Assembly: GCA_038496445.1 (NCBI GenBank) | Contig: JALMLS010000510.1 | Span: 62,001 to 126,000 of the forward strand | Source: Trichosphaerium sp. ATCC 40318 | Taxonomy: Eukaryota > Discosea > Flabellinia > Trichosidae | Direction: 5' to 3' | Length of the DNA: 64,000 bases | Shown here: positions 46,801 to 58,220 of the stretch, piece by piece | Numbering within the stretch: the first letter of the stretch is position 1 | How the letters are laid out: every line of letters starts with the position of its first letter | Made by a program: the position numbers and the translations under genes | Notes under the pieces: model-generated | Told to the model about the DNA's origin: nothing | Seen by the model: only the letters and a program-made list of their open reading frames with translations | The model's database searches: none

Positions 46801-47199
46801 TTATCGGCGATTTTTCAAAGCGAGTTTGAACGATAAACCAAAACTAGCCAAATGTACTTTAAACCATAAGCTAATAGTATTTTTACCTGGTATGCGCTTA
46901 TACCCTTGTCCAGCAACGAAGATCCGTGCGTCCTTTGCGTATGGACTGTGTTCCTTGTGTAAAGTATATCCACGCCTTTCAACTACCCCACTGTGCTCCA
47001 GTGTAAGTTTCGCCGGTGTTTTTAATACAAATGTACCGTTTATTGGTGTAAGCGTGTAATTCAAACTCCACACCCTCTCCATGCGCGTGTGGGTTTGATA
47101 TTAACTCCTCAAATGAAATTGATTCTGTAGAGACACTTACTATTACAAAAAGCAACTACCTGTAGTTAGAATGATAAAAAAAGGTGTATTAAAGGCCAT
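43801..47199 (-). CDS. ADAM-like (M12B, metzincin) membrane metalloprotease
   Basis: Starts MAFNTPFFIILTT (signal peptide). A prodomain-like segment follows (GTFVLKTPAKLTLEHSGVVE), then HFFTGRITSDIESQVFLTLH. The catalytic domain spans DHTFYKFFNDSGDHADRAAS, GVRLIIAESSFYPE, ALRRLALEYKRSGSKSALIP, VGIVHLIIGVGVGGEAYLGD and VIIGHEIGHNFNSQHTHCYN, the zinc motif HExxHxxxxxH, with GGSIMSYCDN as the Met-turn. A Cys-containing region, a membrane helix (YLIIGIVLLSLACICFVCL) and a short acidic tail (PHKKEDSDEIIEVDNL, TAG at 43801) complete it. In the zinc motif the usual Gly before the last His turn is Asn. Near 47050 the frame of the N-terminal part (EELISNPHAHGEGVEFEL) and that of the next part differ by one base, so a frameshift or misread base is possible. 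Expected role: shedding or digestion of surface proteins. Confidence 0.75.
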
Positions 47200-47731
47200 A
47201 CGATTAAATACAAAGCACAATTCATAGCTTGTAGTAATTACGGGGATTTTTGGGGCCAAACGCTTACACTCCCAACGTAGAGCCCAAATACGCCGCAATA
47301 CCTGCCGTCTGTTGGTGGTCTTTTATAGATTTTACTTAACTAATTTAAGCTCAACAACCTCAATACACGTCACTTGTTATCAAATGCAACTTGAAGATAA
47401 TACGCAGTATCTAGCTGGGCCTATCTACTATTAAAGTACTTTTACAAGTTTCCTTTTTTGAGAAGTTCTGTCTCAATTTTTTTGTGTTTTTTTTTGGTTC
47501 AGCTTCTAGCAAGATGCATCATATTGTTCTGGAATTATTGAGATACTCAAAGAGTATACGCTGACAAAAGTAAAGATTTTTGACGTCCGTATTCTATATT
47601 TATTCTTAAGACCGCTATTAATGCTCAAGAAAGCGTGCTTGCCTTTCATATTGTTATATAAATGCGTCGTGGCATACTTTAAAAGCAAGTCGTCATAGTA
47701 CATTTCTGTGACAATATTGCATGCAATCATT
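47200..47731. other. Spacer
   Basis: A 74-codon minus-strand frame (47506-47730) begins two bases after the stop of the MORN_2 gene and is most likely its 3' untranslated region. No other gene or RNA seen. Confidence 0.35.
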
Positions 47732-49447
47732 TCACTTTTGTAGAGAAGGTAGCAACCCTGGCATAGGTAACTCTGGAGACGGTTCCAGATCTGGTAGAGA
47801 ATCGAAATCTCCTATTTCTTGAGTAGGTTCAAGCTCTGGCATTGAACTTGAATCGTCTTCAGACTCTGTGACTGTCCTCCCTAATTCTTGAGTACGTTCC
47901 AACTCTGGCATTGAACTTGAGTCTTCTTCTGACTCTGTGACTGTCCTAATGTTATCAAGAGCTTCCTGTTTAGTGATAACAACAAAGCCACCATTTGGTA
48001 GACTTTGTACGACATAACCTGGAGGTATTACAGTACCATCATGATACATTTCTTCCTTTACTAGAACACCATTTATATCCCAATCCCTATACCATCCGCA
48101 AAATTCACCTTCTTGAATCCATCTCTCTGCACTTCGTTGACCATTATCGTACCACTCAACATGTACACCTTCTCTTATATCATTTTTTTTCTCTATTATA
48201 CTTCGAACCTTTCCATTCTCATGCCATGTCTTGTGTTCACCTTGTATCTTGTCTCTACGACAATAGTATAACTCTTGTAATTGTCCATTAGGATACCACT
48301 CTTTATGCTCACCTTCTTGGCGTCCACGCCTGAAAAACATTTGCATGTGCTGAACTCCATTTTCATACCAACGAGTTACAGTTCCTTCAACACGACCTCT
48401 TCTGATATGACACTGTTCCTTTAAAGTACCATTTCTATGATACGTACTTACTCTACCAACCCTTTCACCATGGCTAACATAATACTCAATCTTGACTTGA
48501 CCGTTACGATACCACTCTTTGACATCTCCTTTTTCTTCACCTCGTTTAAACTTTTTTTGTATTTTCATCTGACCATTAGTAAACCACTCTGTTGATAGAC
48601 CTTGACGTATACCATTCTTGAAATTCTGTTCTGCCTGTATTTGACCAGACTCATACCAAATTTGTTGTTTTCCATGTCTGATACCTTGTTTGAAGTTCCC
48701 TTCCCTGTGCTGTGTTCCATCCTTGTACCACATCTTCACAGTGCCATGTCGCCTATCCCTTTTCATAAAACTCTCTGTTTGAAGCTGTCCATTCTCAAAC
48801 CAACTCTTGTGAGGACCTTCCCTTTTCCCTGCAACAAGTTGTCCACGTTTTTTTATCTTACCATTCTCATGCCAAAACGCCCACTCTCCTTCCGGCACAC
48901 CATTATGTACAGTCTGTATAGCAGCGAGATTCCCATTTGGATGCCATTCCCTCATCGTACCGCCCATAACACCGCGTTCTGCAAATTCAATCCTCCGTCT
49001 CAACGTTCCGTCTTCGTACCACTCTGTGGACCTTGTATCGCGTGTTTCTACTGCTACAGCACCGCTTGGGTACCATTTAATCCAAGGACCAACGCGATTA
49101 AGATCATAGTCGAAATGAGTCTTCACAGCAGCTTCCTTTGATAACGTGTGCCTATTTAATGCGTAAACAACGTAAAAAGAACGATTTTTAAAGTTGTTGT
49201 ACCATTTCGTAAACGGTTCTATCCCAAAAGTGCAAATATACTGCTGTATCTCGTTTGGCAAGTCTAATAAGCGCGTTGCGAGTAGTCTAACTACAGTTGA
49301 TTGTAAGTGTACAAAAAAAAGCCTAGATCGTCTCGTACAGTCTCTAGGCATTGCTTTAGCCCTAGGGGGTGCAAATGATGGTCTGTTCGCTAGAATAAAG
49401 GCCGCATCAACTTCGATAGATTCCTCGTTTAGGTGGAACTTCTTCAT
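47732..49447 (-). CDS. F-box-like protein with about 15 MORN_2-type repeats (571 aa)
   Basis: A single long exon. Residues about 55-105 contain LLDLPNEIQQYICTFGIEPF, an F-box-like segment, followed by THFDYDLNRVGPWIKW, the same linker seen in the gene at 32.5-33.6 kb. Then about 15 repeats of some 23 residues: ENGQLQTESFMKRDRRHGTV, YRNGQVKIEYYVSHGERVGR, YPNGQLQELYYCRRDKIQGE and similar. The tail holds two copies of an acidic Ser-rich unit (RTVTESEEDSSSMPELE and RTVTESEDDSSSMPELE), a probable phosphorylation or binding region. The N-terminal 50 residues are basic. Repeats of this kind usually form an elongated beta-hairpin array. Function inferred: SCF adaptor with a long binding surface. Marseilleviridae carry comparable F-box/MORN-type genes, so past exchange with a virus is possible but not shown. 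Confidence 0.8.
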   Translation of the reverse strand: MKKFHLNEESIEVDAAFILANRPSFAPPRAKAMPRDCTRRSRLFFVHLQSTVVRLLATRLLDLPNEIQQYICTFGIEPFTKWYNNFKNRSFYVVYALNRHTLSKEAAVKTHFDYDLNRVGPWIKWYPSGAVAVETRDTRSTEWYEDGTLRRRIEFAERGVMGGTMREWHPNGNLAAIQTVHNGVPEGEWAFWHENGKIKKRGQLVAGKREGPHKSWFENGQLQTESFMKRDRRHGTVKMWYKDGTQHREGNFKQGIRHGKQQIWYESGQIQAEQNFKNGIRQGLSTEWFTNGQMKIQKKFKRGEEKGDVKEWYRNGQVKIEYYVSHGERVGRVSTYHRNGTLKEQCHIRRGRVEGTVTRWYENGVQHMQMFFRRGRQEGEHKEWYPNGQLQELYYCRRDKIQGEHKTWHENGKVRSIIEKKNDIREGVHVEWYDNGQRSAERWIQEGEFCGWYRDWDINGVLVKEEMYHDGTVIPPGYVVQSLPNGGFVVITKQEALDNIRTVTESEEDSSSMPELERTQELGRTVTESEDDSSSMPELEPTQEIGDFDSLPDLEPSPELPMPGLLPSLQK

Positions 49448-49882
49448 AGTACGTAGCGTAACGGGAGGTGATTTTTATAGTTCAGTGTTTTCGAGACTTG
49501 CCAAAAAAGGCAAGACTTAGCATGGTTAAGTCATTATCATTCCTCGTGATTTATACACGCTTAGCCGCTTCAGGTATTGTTCAAGATGTTGCACTAAGCT
49601 GTTGCCACCAAGGATCCAACGCAGAACGATGAAAAACACGTTGCTTTTATATGTGATCAAGTGAAGTGTAGCGGCACGCAAAGCGTCGCAAACTGACGTC
49701 AACAATACATAAATATGGGACAATACATTGTAGTTGCGTAATTGTCGTAGTCAAGTTGTGTTAACCAATGGAGTTTGTGGTATAGTACACAAATGGGTCT
49801 AGAAATAGCTCGTGTATGAAGTAGGTTGACTACGTAGAAAAATGTGAAATACCAAAAACGTGATAATTACGGCATACTCAGC
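49448..49882. other. Divergent-promoter spacer
   Basis: Lies between the divergent MORN_2 and Ras genes. A 65-codon minus-strand frame (49526-49723) has no domain and is not supported. Confidence 0.3.
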
Positions 49883-51152
49883 ATGAATAGTTTCAAAATT
49901 GTATTACTGGGCGGTGCTGGCGTAGGTAAATCGTGTTTATGCCTGCAGTATCTGCAGGGGAAGTTTGTAGAGGACTACGGTACGTACAACTGAAGAGAAA
50001 TTAAACAAAAAATCGATGTTCCTTTGTGGCGGTGACATGCTCGCTACTGAATAGTGGCGTTATCAGCTCCTTCAAAATTAATAATATAGTAATAACCGCT
50101 CAAGCTACTTCAAAATTATATTAGACCACGTGTGAGGAATAAATAGCTTGCGGTTTGGACGAGAGTTTTGGATTTTTTTTTTTTGTTTTTGTTAAATTCG
50201 TTTAAACCATCCCTATTGTAGACCCACGTGCTAATTTTTTATTTTTTTACACTTCAGACCCAACATTAGAGGATTCTTATCGTAAACAAGCGAGTGTAGA
50301 TGATCGCGACTATGTTTTAGATATTTATGATACTGCAGGTATTCACCGAAGGATATTTATGGTTTCACCATCCAAAAGGGACTTGTTTTTTATCACAAAC
50401 AAGCCTGGTCCACTGGACCGTTTTTTTTTTTTTTCTCTTTTTTCTTTTACCGGTAGTGTACGTCTTTGTTTTCTCAATTTCCTTCTTCAGGTCATGAAGA
50501 TTTTTCAGCTGTAAGAGATTGTATTACGAGAGGAGGTGATGGATTTATATGTGTATACTCTGTAACTGACATGGTACGTCTTGTTTGTAGTATAAGAGTG
50601 GTTCTCGTGGAAACAACGTGAACTTGCTTTTGGTGTTACCATTTACAGTTAAAATATTTCCGCAGGAGACGCTCCAACTCGTTGAAGGATTACATGAACA
50701 CGTGTTGGCTATTAAGGATAAAGAGTCAGACGAACTACCTTTTGTCATGGCTGGAAATAAATGCGATTTAGTAAAAGCCCGAGAAGTTGAGACGGAGACA
50801 GCTGTAGCTCTAGCTACTAAATTAAATGTTCCACACTTTGAAGGTATCTAAAACAACAAAGACAAAATATCTTTTTTTTACTACGAAGCGTGTATCTCTA
50901 AAAAGCCTTAGTATCGGCAAAAACACGCTTGCACGTGATTGATACTTTCGAGTCAATCATTAGAGAGATGGTACGAGACTAAGGAACTAACAACAATCTT
51001 TTTTTTTTGTTCCGCAATTATCACGTGTTACACAACTTTATTTTTGTTTTCTGGTTTTTTAAGATGGCTCGTAGGTTCGTATAAACGCCATGCGAAAGAA
51101 GTCTTTCTCAGGACCTAGCAAGCACGATAAACGTCGTTGTGTTGTACAGTAA
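49883..51152 (+). CDS. Ras-family GTPase with CaaX box, Ala and His at Ras positions 12 and 61
   Basis: Exons join to [86 protein letters not shown] (NKxD), [20 protein letters not shown] (SAK) and [20 protein letters not shown], ending RRCVVQ and TAA. The last four residues, CVVQ, form a CaaX prenylation box after a basic stretch, so plasma-membrane location is expected. An upstream acceptor in the last intron would give MARRFV instead and lose the box, so I prefer the later AG. Aligned with human Ras, position 12 is Ala (GGAGVGKS) and position 61 is His (DTAGHE). At both sites, substitutions in human Ras slow GTP hydrolysis; whether that holds here is inference. Confidence 0.8.
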
Positions 51153-51568
51153 ATTAAAAGAGTTACATGTATTTTTCAAACGTTTAGGTTTTTTTTTTAG
51201 ATCTTCTTTACGCCCACTTACGCTATTGGTTGGCGTATTAAACCTCAGAAAAAAATTTACTCTTTGTAACTCAAGTTGCTAAATCAATCGTCAGAGCATG
51301 TTTTAGGAGTATTCTTTGTCTGATTTGTGATGTGTGGAGAAACTGGAGGGCTAACAAGCAACTTAGTGTTGGTACCCCTTTTATCTCCTTAAAGTAGTCT
51401 AGCAATGAACTAACATGCGTGATCACGCGTGTAGTGTTGCGTCTGCTTGTTTTCGGAGCGATAAACGAGATAAAAGTCTGTTTTTGTTTTTGACGATCAA
51501 AATCGGCGAAAATTCAGGACGAAGAAAGAGGAATTCGTTTGGCGTAGTGGCAGCTTAAAGAGAAACTC
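51153..51568. other. Spacer
   Basis: Between the Ras and phosphatase genes. I see no ORF, tRNA or clear element. Confidence 0.3.
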
Positions 51569-53641
51569 ATGTATACTTCTACGTGCGGTTTGTCGTATTG
51601 TTGCGTTTTGTGTGTCATCGTATGCTTGCTTTCTTTCTTTAATGTTGTGTTAACACTCATACGGCTAGGTTTTGGCGTATGCTTTAGTATCCGATGCTCA
51701 AGGTAGGTTGAATTTTTGATAAAACGTTTGGTGACGTTTTATTCCATTAGGCATACCTGCAACCGCTGTTTTACATCAAAAGCACATTATTTTAAGACAT
51801 GGCAGTCGCGAAAATACAAATGATAGCAGCAGCGACCTACACGCTCGCGATGGTAAACTAACAATACGGGGAAGGCATCAGGTTAGTATTAGCATCAAGC
51901 AGTGTTGTTTTTACTCCACAGAACTTTGAACCGTTTATACACGCGTATACAACTCACACGAAGCACCAGCACTTTGTATTAGGCGGTTATCTCAGACAAC
52001 TTTACATTGAAGGCGCAACGACCAAAATAGATGGTATTGATACTGTATTTAATGAGGATCAAACAATCGTGAGGTCAACTGACTTTGAAAGGACGCTCAT
52101 TTCTGCACAGAGGTAAATCTTTATTTTTTTTTTTTTTTTTTTGTTTATTTTTTGGTTTGTTTTATTAACAAGTTTGCGCTTGTAGTTTGCTCCTTGGATT
52201 ATACCCACCAGTAAATCAAACAATTCAAACATCAAATGGAGATGTATTTTCTTCACCATTTGATATACAGCTTGTACCTATTCATACTGTAAGAAGTGAG
52301 GATGATGCGTTGTTACGTGGGTTTGATTCTTGCCTTAAAATAGAACAAAACTTGTATGTTAGTTTCAAAGAACTAATCAACTTTGACTCATTCATCACCC
52401 TCATAGGAATACGTTCATATCCTCCAATACGTATAAATCTAGACAAGCAGAAGAATCTGTATTCCTCAAGTCTGTTGAAGATGCAACATCTTGGGCAGAG
52501 ACAATCGAAGTGCAGAACAGTCAACAAGTGTACGAACTTAGGTTTTTTTTGTTTTTTTGGTGGTAAAAACGTCTTTTTTGACATTCGTTTTGTAGATGGG
52601 ATTATTTGAATGTCAGGCGTCTTTATAGTTCTCTTCCAAATATTATAAGTGATAATGACTTTGCACGATTGACTACAATTGTAAATTGGTGGGAGAACGA
52701 GAAATACAGTCACGACATTGTTGGTACAAAAACGCTAAAATTCGAAATCCGAATTCTTGTTCTTATGTTTGTGTAGGTGATGCTGGTGCAGGTATGCTTG
52801 TTAGTCAAATTTCAGACACTATGGATGACAACCTTAACTTAATCAATTCCGAAAAGGTAACGCCCAGTATATAATCAACAACCAAAGTTGTTTGGCATGC
52901 CACTTCCATTGTCTTATTGTTGATATTTCTTTTTTAGCTGTTTTTGTATTTTGGACATTTCCCTACATTGAAATCCTTGGTTTCTCTTCTTGATTTGGAT
53001 AGAGGAAGGGATAGTTCCCTGTTTGGTATACCAGACTATGCATCATTCATCTCAGTGAATCTATGGCTTGATGGAAGCAGTGGATATGTCTCTGTTGATT
53101 ACAGAAACGGAGATGATGCTTTGGTTCAGAATATCAAGGTTGCCAAGTGTGCAACAGCGCCTTGTACTTTTACAGAGTTCAGAGATACTATTGCATCAGA
53201 ATTATCAGTTAAAAATTTAGTCGATTGGCATTTGTACTGCCGTGTGTTGTACGATTGATATTTTTCTGATTTTATTCTTAAAAAACACATTTCTTTTTGA
53301 AAACTCTTTTATTTCTGTACAAATTGTGCTCACGTGTATTTTTTTTAGCACAATTCAAGGATTTGCAAAGAGTACACTTGGAGAAGTGGTAAGTATTTAT
53401 ATTTTGATTTTACAGAGGTAGTGTTGTGTTTGGTTTAATGGGATTTGTCTAGATTATCATAATGACATTTGTTGTTTTATTTGCGGCAATCATCATTGCT
53501 GTAAACGTGCTCTTCTGTAAAAAACCTAAAGTTCAGCCAACCGCAACAGCCAGCAATCAACCTGACGATGATGATTCAGTTGCCAACAATGATGATGACA
53601 ATGATGATATAGAGGCTATTGAACTTGATGAAAAGTCATAA
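51569..53641 (+). CDS. Membrane-bound histidine-acid-phosphatase-like protein
   Basis: The first exon (MYTSTCGLSYCCVLCVIVCL and on) is a signal peptide or N-terminal anchor. After an intron, ATAVLHQKHIILRHGSREN carries the RHGxR motif of histidine acid phosphatases, whose His takes the phosphate. Further matches: GGYLRQLYIEGATTKIDG, VRSTDFERTLISAQSLLLGL (the R-S-T-D/R-T block), DAGAGMLVSQISDTMDDNLN and LFLYFGHFPTLKSLVSLLDL, where the family normally has AHDTTL. The His is kept but the Asp that acts as proton donor is replaced by Phe, so activity may be reduced or changed. A C-terminal membrane helix (IMTFVVLFAAIIIAVNVLFC) and an Asp-rich cytosolic tail ending IEAIELDEKS follow. Type I topology with a luminal or external catalytic domain is likely, as in lysosomal acid phosphatase. 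Confidence 0.8.
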
Positions 53642-53879
53642 ATTAACTTGGTTTTTTTACAACCGATTTTTTTTTCGAGGCGCGACTCTCCTCTTGATGT
53701 AAATGTACATAAAGTTGCTTGTTCAGTTGTAAAATACAAATTAAAATTGTGCACGTGCTTGGTCCAGTGAACTATTTGGATGTCTCGGCTAAATGACATT
53801 TGTCCGCACAAGAAACTGTATTTACCCGTTTAAGTCAACTTTTTTCATTGTCTGTCACACTATAAAAGTGATCACAACA

Positions 53880-54916
53880 ATGGATGACCATATGGAATTA
53901 CGTATGAGAAGTAAATCAAGTACTAAGATACCTTCAAATCAACAACAAGAAAAAAATAGAATCAAACCAAACAGAAAATCCTGGCTAAGTGAACGCAACC
54001 TAATAACCCTACAAGCTGGTACAACAATGTTATAATAGACTACATACGTTTACTCATTATTGTGCGCAGCATCTGGATTGGTTTTTGCAACCTTTCTAAG
54101 CGTACACTTGGTGTCTGCTTTCGCATGTAATTTTGGACCAGAGTATATGTATGCTATTCAGGTAATCGGCTTGTGCATGCTATTCTAATAGTATTCTAGA
54201 ACGTGTTGCGAACCTACTACCAATATCCCATGATAGAGCTTACAGCGATTGTAGCAGCTCTTGGTGTACACCTATTCTCATCCATCATACGCTGGAGGAG
54301 ACGTCGAAAAACACTATCTCAAGTGTCTTGGGCTTCACGGTTACACAGATACTCAGCGTACGTTCTATCAACCGCTATACCACGTGTTTTCTATTTGTGA
54401 CTTTTTATAAGGTACTTCTTACTTTTTGAACTTACTCCACACGTGGGATTTGCACGTGTATTCCCGTTTCTTTATAATTTTTCGGCAAACTACTATTTTG
54501 TCCACTTGAGTATTGTTTACTGGCCTTACTACTTTTACCCGTACTATGCACTCCTAGCAGCTTGTGGGTAAGTACAATTCAGTCTATAAAACCCCTTGTA
54601 GCCATGACTGCCTATTCAGGTTCTATCACATGGCGTATGGAGTTTTCAAAGCGTTGAGAGTGTTAGGCATTAAGATACCTCAACAAACTTCTTTGAATAG
54701 CAACTACTTTTTAGTCTTGGCATTGGTTGGTCTTCTTGTTTCTATTTCGACGGTACGTGACACGTGCACATGTAATTTTTTTTTATGTGTTTCTAGACTA
54801 TTGCTTTTGGTGGAAATTATGTAGCAAAGGATGCTTTGGACCTCAGTGAGTTTCCTTTGTTTAAGAGCAAATACGAAGAAATAACTCCTGCTGCGTTTTT
54901 ACCATGGAAAAATTGA
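53880..54916 (+). CDS. Five-helix membrane protein, SdhC/cytochrome-b-like
   Basis: Starts MDDHMELRMRSKSSTKIPSN, a basic polar N-terminus. Then LQAASGLVFATFLSVHLVSA, TYYQYPMIELTAIVAALGVH, ASRLHRYSAYVLSTAIP, a segment with FELTPHVGFARVFPFLYNFS, ALLAACGFYHMAYGVFKALR and VLALVGLLVSIST. The conserved spacing of histidines in successive helices, with the SG...F...H pattern, recalls the haem-carrying membrane subunits of succinate dehydrogenase or fumarate reductase. The protein is longer than SdhC and the N-terminus is not a clear mitochondrial presequence, so this may be a related but separate family. Ends FLPWKN, TGA 54914-54916. It is convergent with the symporter gene, 70 bases apart. Confidence 0.5.
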
Positions 54917-54985
54917 ATCTTGAAACCAACAAAAACTAAAAGTTGCTGGCTGCAGCACACTTTTTTATGTTTATAAACAATTAGT

Positions 54986-57900
54986 CTATAAATCGTTTAG
55001 CGGTTTTGTATCGCTGTAATTTGATTGTATTAAAGCAACCTCTGTATCTTCAAAAGTGCCTGCTAACACGTGAGTTACATTTACAAAAAACGGAAAAAAC
55101 TCTGAGAATCTTTACCATTGTTAGTTGATGAATCATCATCGTCCAACAACTTTTTATCATCATATTTTGTATCACGTTCATGTACTTCAACAACACGTGC
55201 TAATTTAATTAGTTAAACGAGACAAAAAATAAAATATAAGAGTACCTGTGTAGCGCCACCATATGACATACAAAAGAATTGATGATAACACAAAGATACT
55301 AAAAGTTACTCCAAATCCAGGCCACCCTAAAGGATAACGCTTAATACAATATAGCTTGGGCATTACATGATTATAATGGCATACTTTGAAGGGAAGCACA
55401 TATAGCAAATAAAAAGAGTGATACTTGAAATGGCCATGCAACAAAGTACGCTGTGATCGCATCTCGAACATTTTCAGCGAATATCAGTTTTTTAGTTGTT
55501 CTTGTCAACCGCCTGCTCTGTTTTGGCCAATATCCTGGAGGCCTCGTTTGTTTATAAAACTAAACAAAAACTAGATGTTAATCACGTGTTCACCTAGTTT
55601 TGGCAGTGGCTCTTCGTGCGACAAGACAATACAGTAAACATACATTAAATAGAACTTGTTCATCTGTTGGTGATGATAGATACATTCCAACAATCATACA
55701 GATCAAAGAAGCACCTACTGACTATTTCTAAAGTTAACACACCAATATGGAGTTACTATAGGTCATTTTTAGAGAACACGTGCCCAAAGAAGAGACATAT
55801 ATGTCGGACTGTTTCTGAAGGCGAAATGTTGTATAGTCGCAGCGGCCATGCCTCCTATAGTACCTATGTAATACAATTAATAAAGCCCAATTCTGTACAA
55901 CGCATTTTTGACCTAACCTGAAGCATAAGCGATACCTACAGTTGTCATATTAGAATAGAATGCGAAAAAGGGGATGTACCATTGACTCTCCAATAAAACC
56001 ATCTTGCAACCATCGGTACATACAATGCAGAACTCAATGCAACTTGTAGAAATCCCCATACATCATTAATGTTTGAGAATGCGAGACTGACAGCCTACAC
56101 GTTTGGTTGATTGTGCAAAAGAATCCAAAAGACTAAAAAAAAAAAAAAAGAATGCTTACTACACCTGCAACCGTGATGACTAGAGATGATACACGGCTAT
56201 GTATTAATAGTTTTGTTTGTGATGCTCTAGGGTTAATAAAAGCTTGGTATATATCTTTGACATAGTAGGCAGCACCAGCGTTCACATTGCTAAGAAAAAA
56301 GAGTTTGAGTTCATTTTTATGTTCAAAGATTTGTTTAGTCTCCCTAACCTATCAAAAGTAGACATCCCTGCAGCGACAAATCCGCTCACGAGGAACCTAC
56401 AGATATATCAATTACCAAATACAGTTCTATCACGTTTTGGCTCTGACAGCAAGAATTCCAGGAAACTTTGAAAGTGTTCTTTGTTATGCCGTACCCACGG
56501 AGTACAATTGGAGTAAATTGTGAAAGCACTATTGGTACAACCCTCTCTGGGTCTTCTATAAAATTTTCTTGGTTGTAAGTATGTCCAAGAAGTACCAATG
56601 CTACTGTAAAAGGCCAACGAAAAGTTAAAAGTACTATCCATATCATAGACATTTTAGCAACTTCTTCATCGTCTTTTGCTGCAAAATATCTACAAATCAA
56701 CAAAAAAAGTCACGAAATCGGTGTGTCTAGAGATCTTATATGACATGATTTTTATACCTTTGTGCACCATATCCTATAGGTCCTATACGAATAAAAACGT
56801 TAAGTAACAAAATTAAAACAGTTGTGTACCTCCTGTGCCTTCAAGAAACAAACGAATCAAATAAACCAAAGTTGTCAAAATCAATAAATCAAAAGTAGCA
56901 TATTGACTATCTGGCGGTACACCAAGTTTCCATCTAGGTACCTAAAACAAAACCACAAAGAGTTAAACTCAACAAAAAAAAAAATCACGTGTCACTGTGA
57001 ACACTTACAGGATTGCTCCAATCCTTGTATGATATCGAATAATTCACAAACTTTAATTCTTGTGCATCATCTTTTGGCGGTAATGCTATATTGAGCGTTT
57101 CTGGTACATTGCTCTTGATGAATGCATATATGATAAACGCAATACCGGTTAAAAGGACAAGAACAGCTTGAAAGACATCAGTCCACACAACACCTAACAC
57201 AGAATTGTCAAACACGTGTCAACCAAAAAATACTTCAAAATAGAAGTGGACGTAGACAGTTCACTAGAAATATGATCACGTGCAAGGTACCTTGAAATCC
57301 ACTCACTACAGTGTATATAACAGCAAATAGACTGATCGCTGCGCCAGCATAAAAGTCTACACAGGGTACTTAGTCGGAGACAAAATCGAGACCCCATTTT
57401 TTTTTTTATTTACCTTGCATTCTACTATCATGAACGCCAATATCTTCCCACGGAATAAACTCAGATAAAAACTTTCCGCTTCCAATAGCAAAGTAAGTGA
57501 CACCTTAAAGTTGGAGCATTAAAACAGCATTGTAAGTTTACACCAATGTTTTCTGTTGCACCTATAATTATCGTGATAATGTTCGATACTGCGCTTATAA
57601 CACGTGCTATCTTTCCTTGTAAGCCATTACCAAACCGAAGAACCATCCACTAAAAGAAGCAATTAACACGACACATTGTGCCCATGTGCGTTCCAAAAAA
57701 AGAAATAAAACAAGATGCACATGCCTCTGCTGTTGTCATTACTTTTGCTCTTCTAGTCCATTTTCCTAAAAAAAACGCACGTGATTAAAAAAAAATAGCA
57801 ACAAAAAATATCTTAACCCAACTCACCGAAAATAAGCATAAGAGCCATAGATAGAGTCACACCTCCTCTAAATTCTATGTAGAATCCTGTTTTCGACTGA

Positions 57901-58220
57901 TTTAGCTTACAAAACCTCAACGCTCGTAATACGCCGTTTTACCTTGTACACCTAACGCATACAAAAGTGCAGCGTTGATGGCAGTGCCAGAAATATCAAA
58001 GGAAGATGCCAATCCTACCAAAACGTTATTTGTCGTTTTTGAAGCCCTTGAACAAACCGGAAATGCCCAATGCCCACCATGGTAGTTTTCTGTTGCCTAA
58101 GAAAAAGCCTTCAATTGATTTCGAACGGGTTTTAGCTAGAATCGTTGGAAGTAGGCCAACTATGATTATTGATAGTAAATATATTGCCACAATGACATAG
58201 TCAACAACAGCAAGCGCCAT
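54986..58220 (-). CDS. Sodium:solute symporter (SSS family)
   Basis: Starts MALAVVDYVIVAIYLLSIII. Exons follow the SSS order: SKSIEGFFLGNRKLPWWALG, ASSFDISGTAINAALLYALG (spliced), WTRRAKVMTTAEWMVLRFGN, AISLFAVIYTVVSGFQGVVW, TDVFQAVLVLLTGIAFIIYA, GAQRYFAAKDDEEVAKMSMI, RGFLVSGFVAAGMSTFDSNV, NAGAAYYVKDIYQAFINP and ALSSALYVPMVARWFYWRVN. The signature around GAQR and the S-TFDS-NVNA sequence (known S-T-x-D-S...N) supports Na+ coupling. After the last helix (FSIFVLSSILLYVIWWRY) comes a charged tail (ARVVEVHERDTKYDDKKLLD) ending DTKPLNDL and TAG. About 700 residues, 13 or more helices. The substrate cannot be told from sequence. Confidence 0.85.

Noticed and set aside
47506-47730. A 74-codon frame starting two bases after the MORN_2 gene stop, which could suggest a two-cistron arrangement
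   Set aside because: No domain, and such overlap is not expected in this intron-rich eukaryote; most likely 3' untranslated sequence.
48602-49141. A 179-codon plus-strand ORF opposite the MORN_2 repeats
   Set aside because: A shadow of the repeat-coding strand with periodic composition and no independent support.
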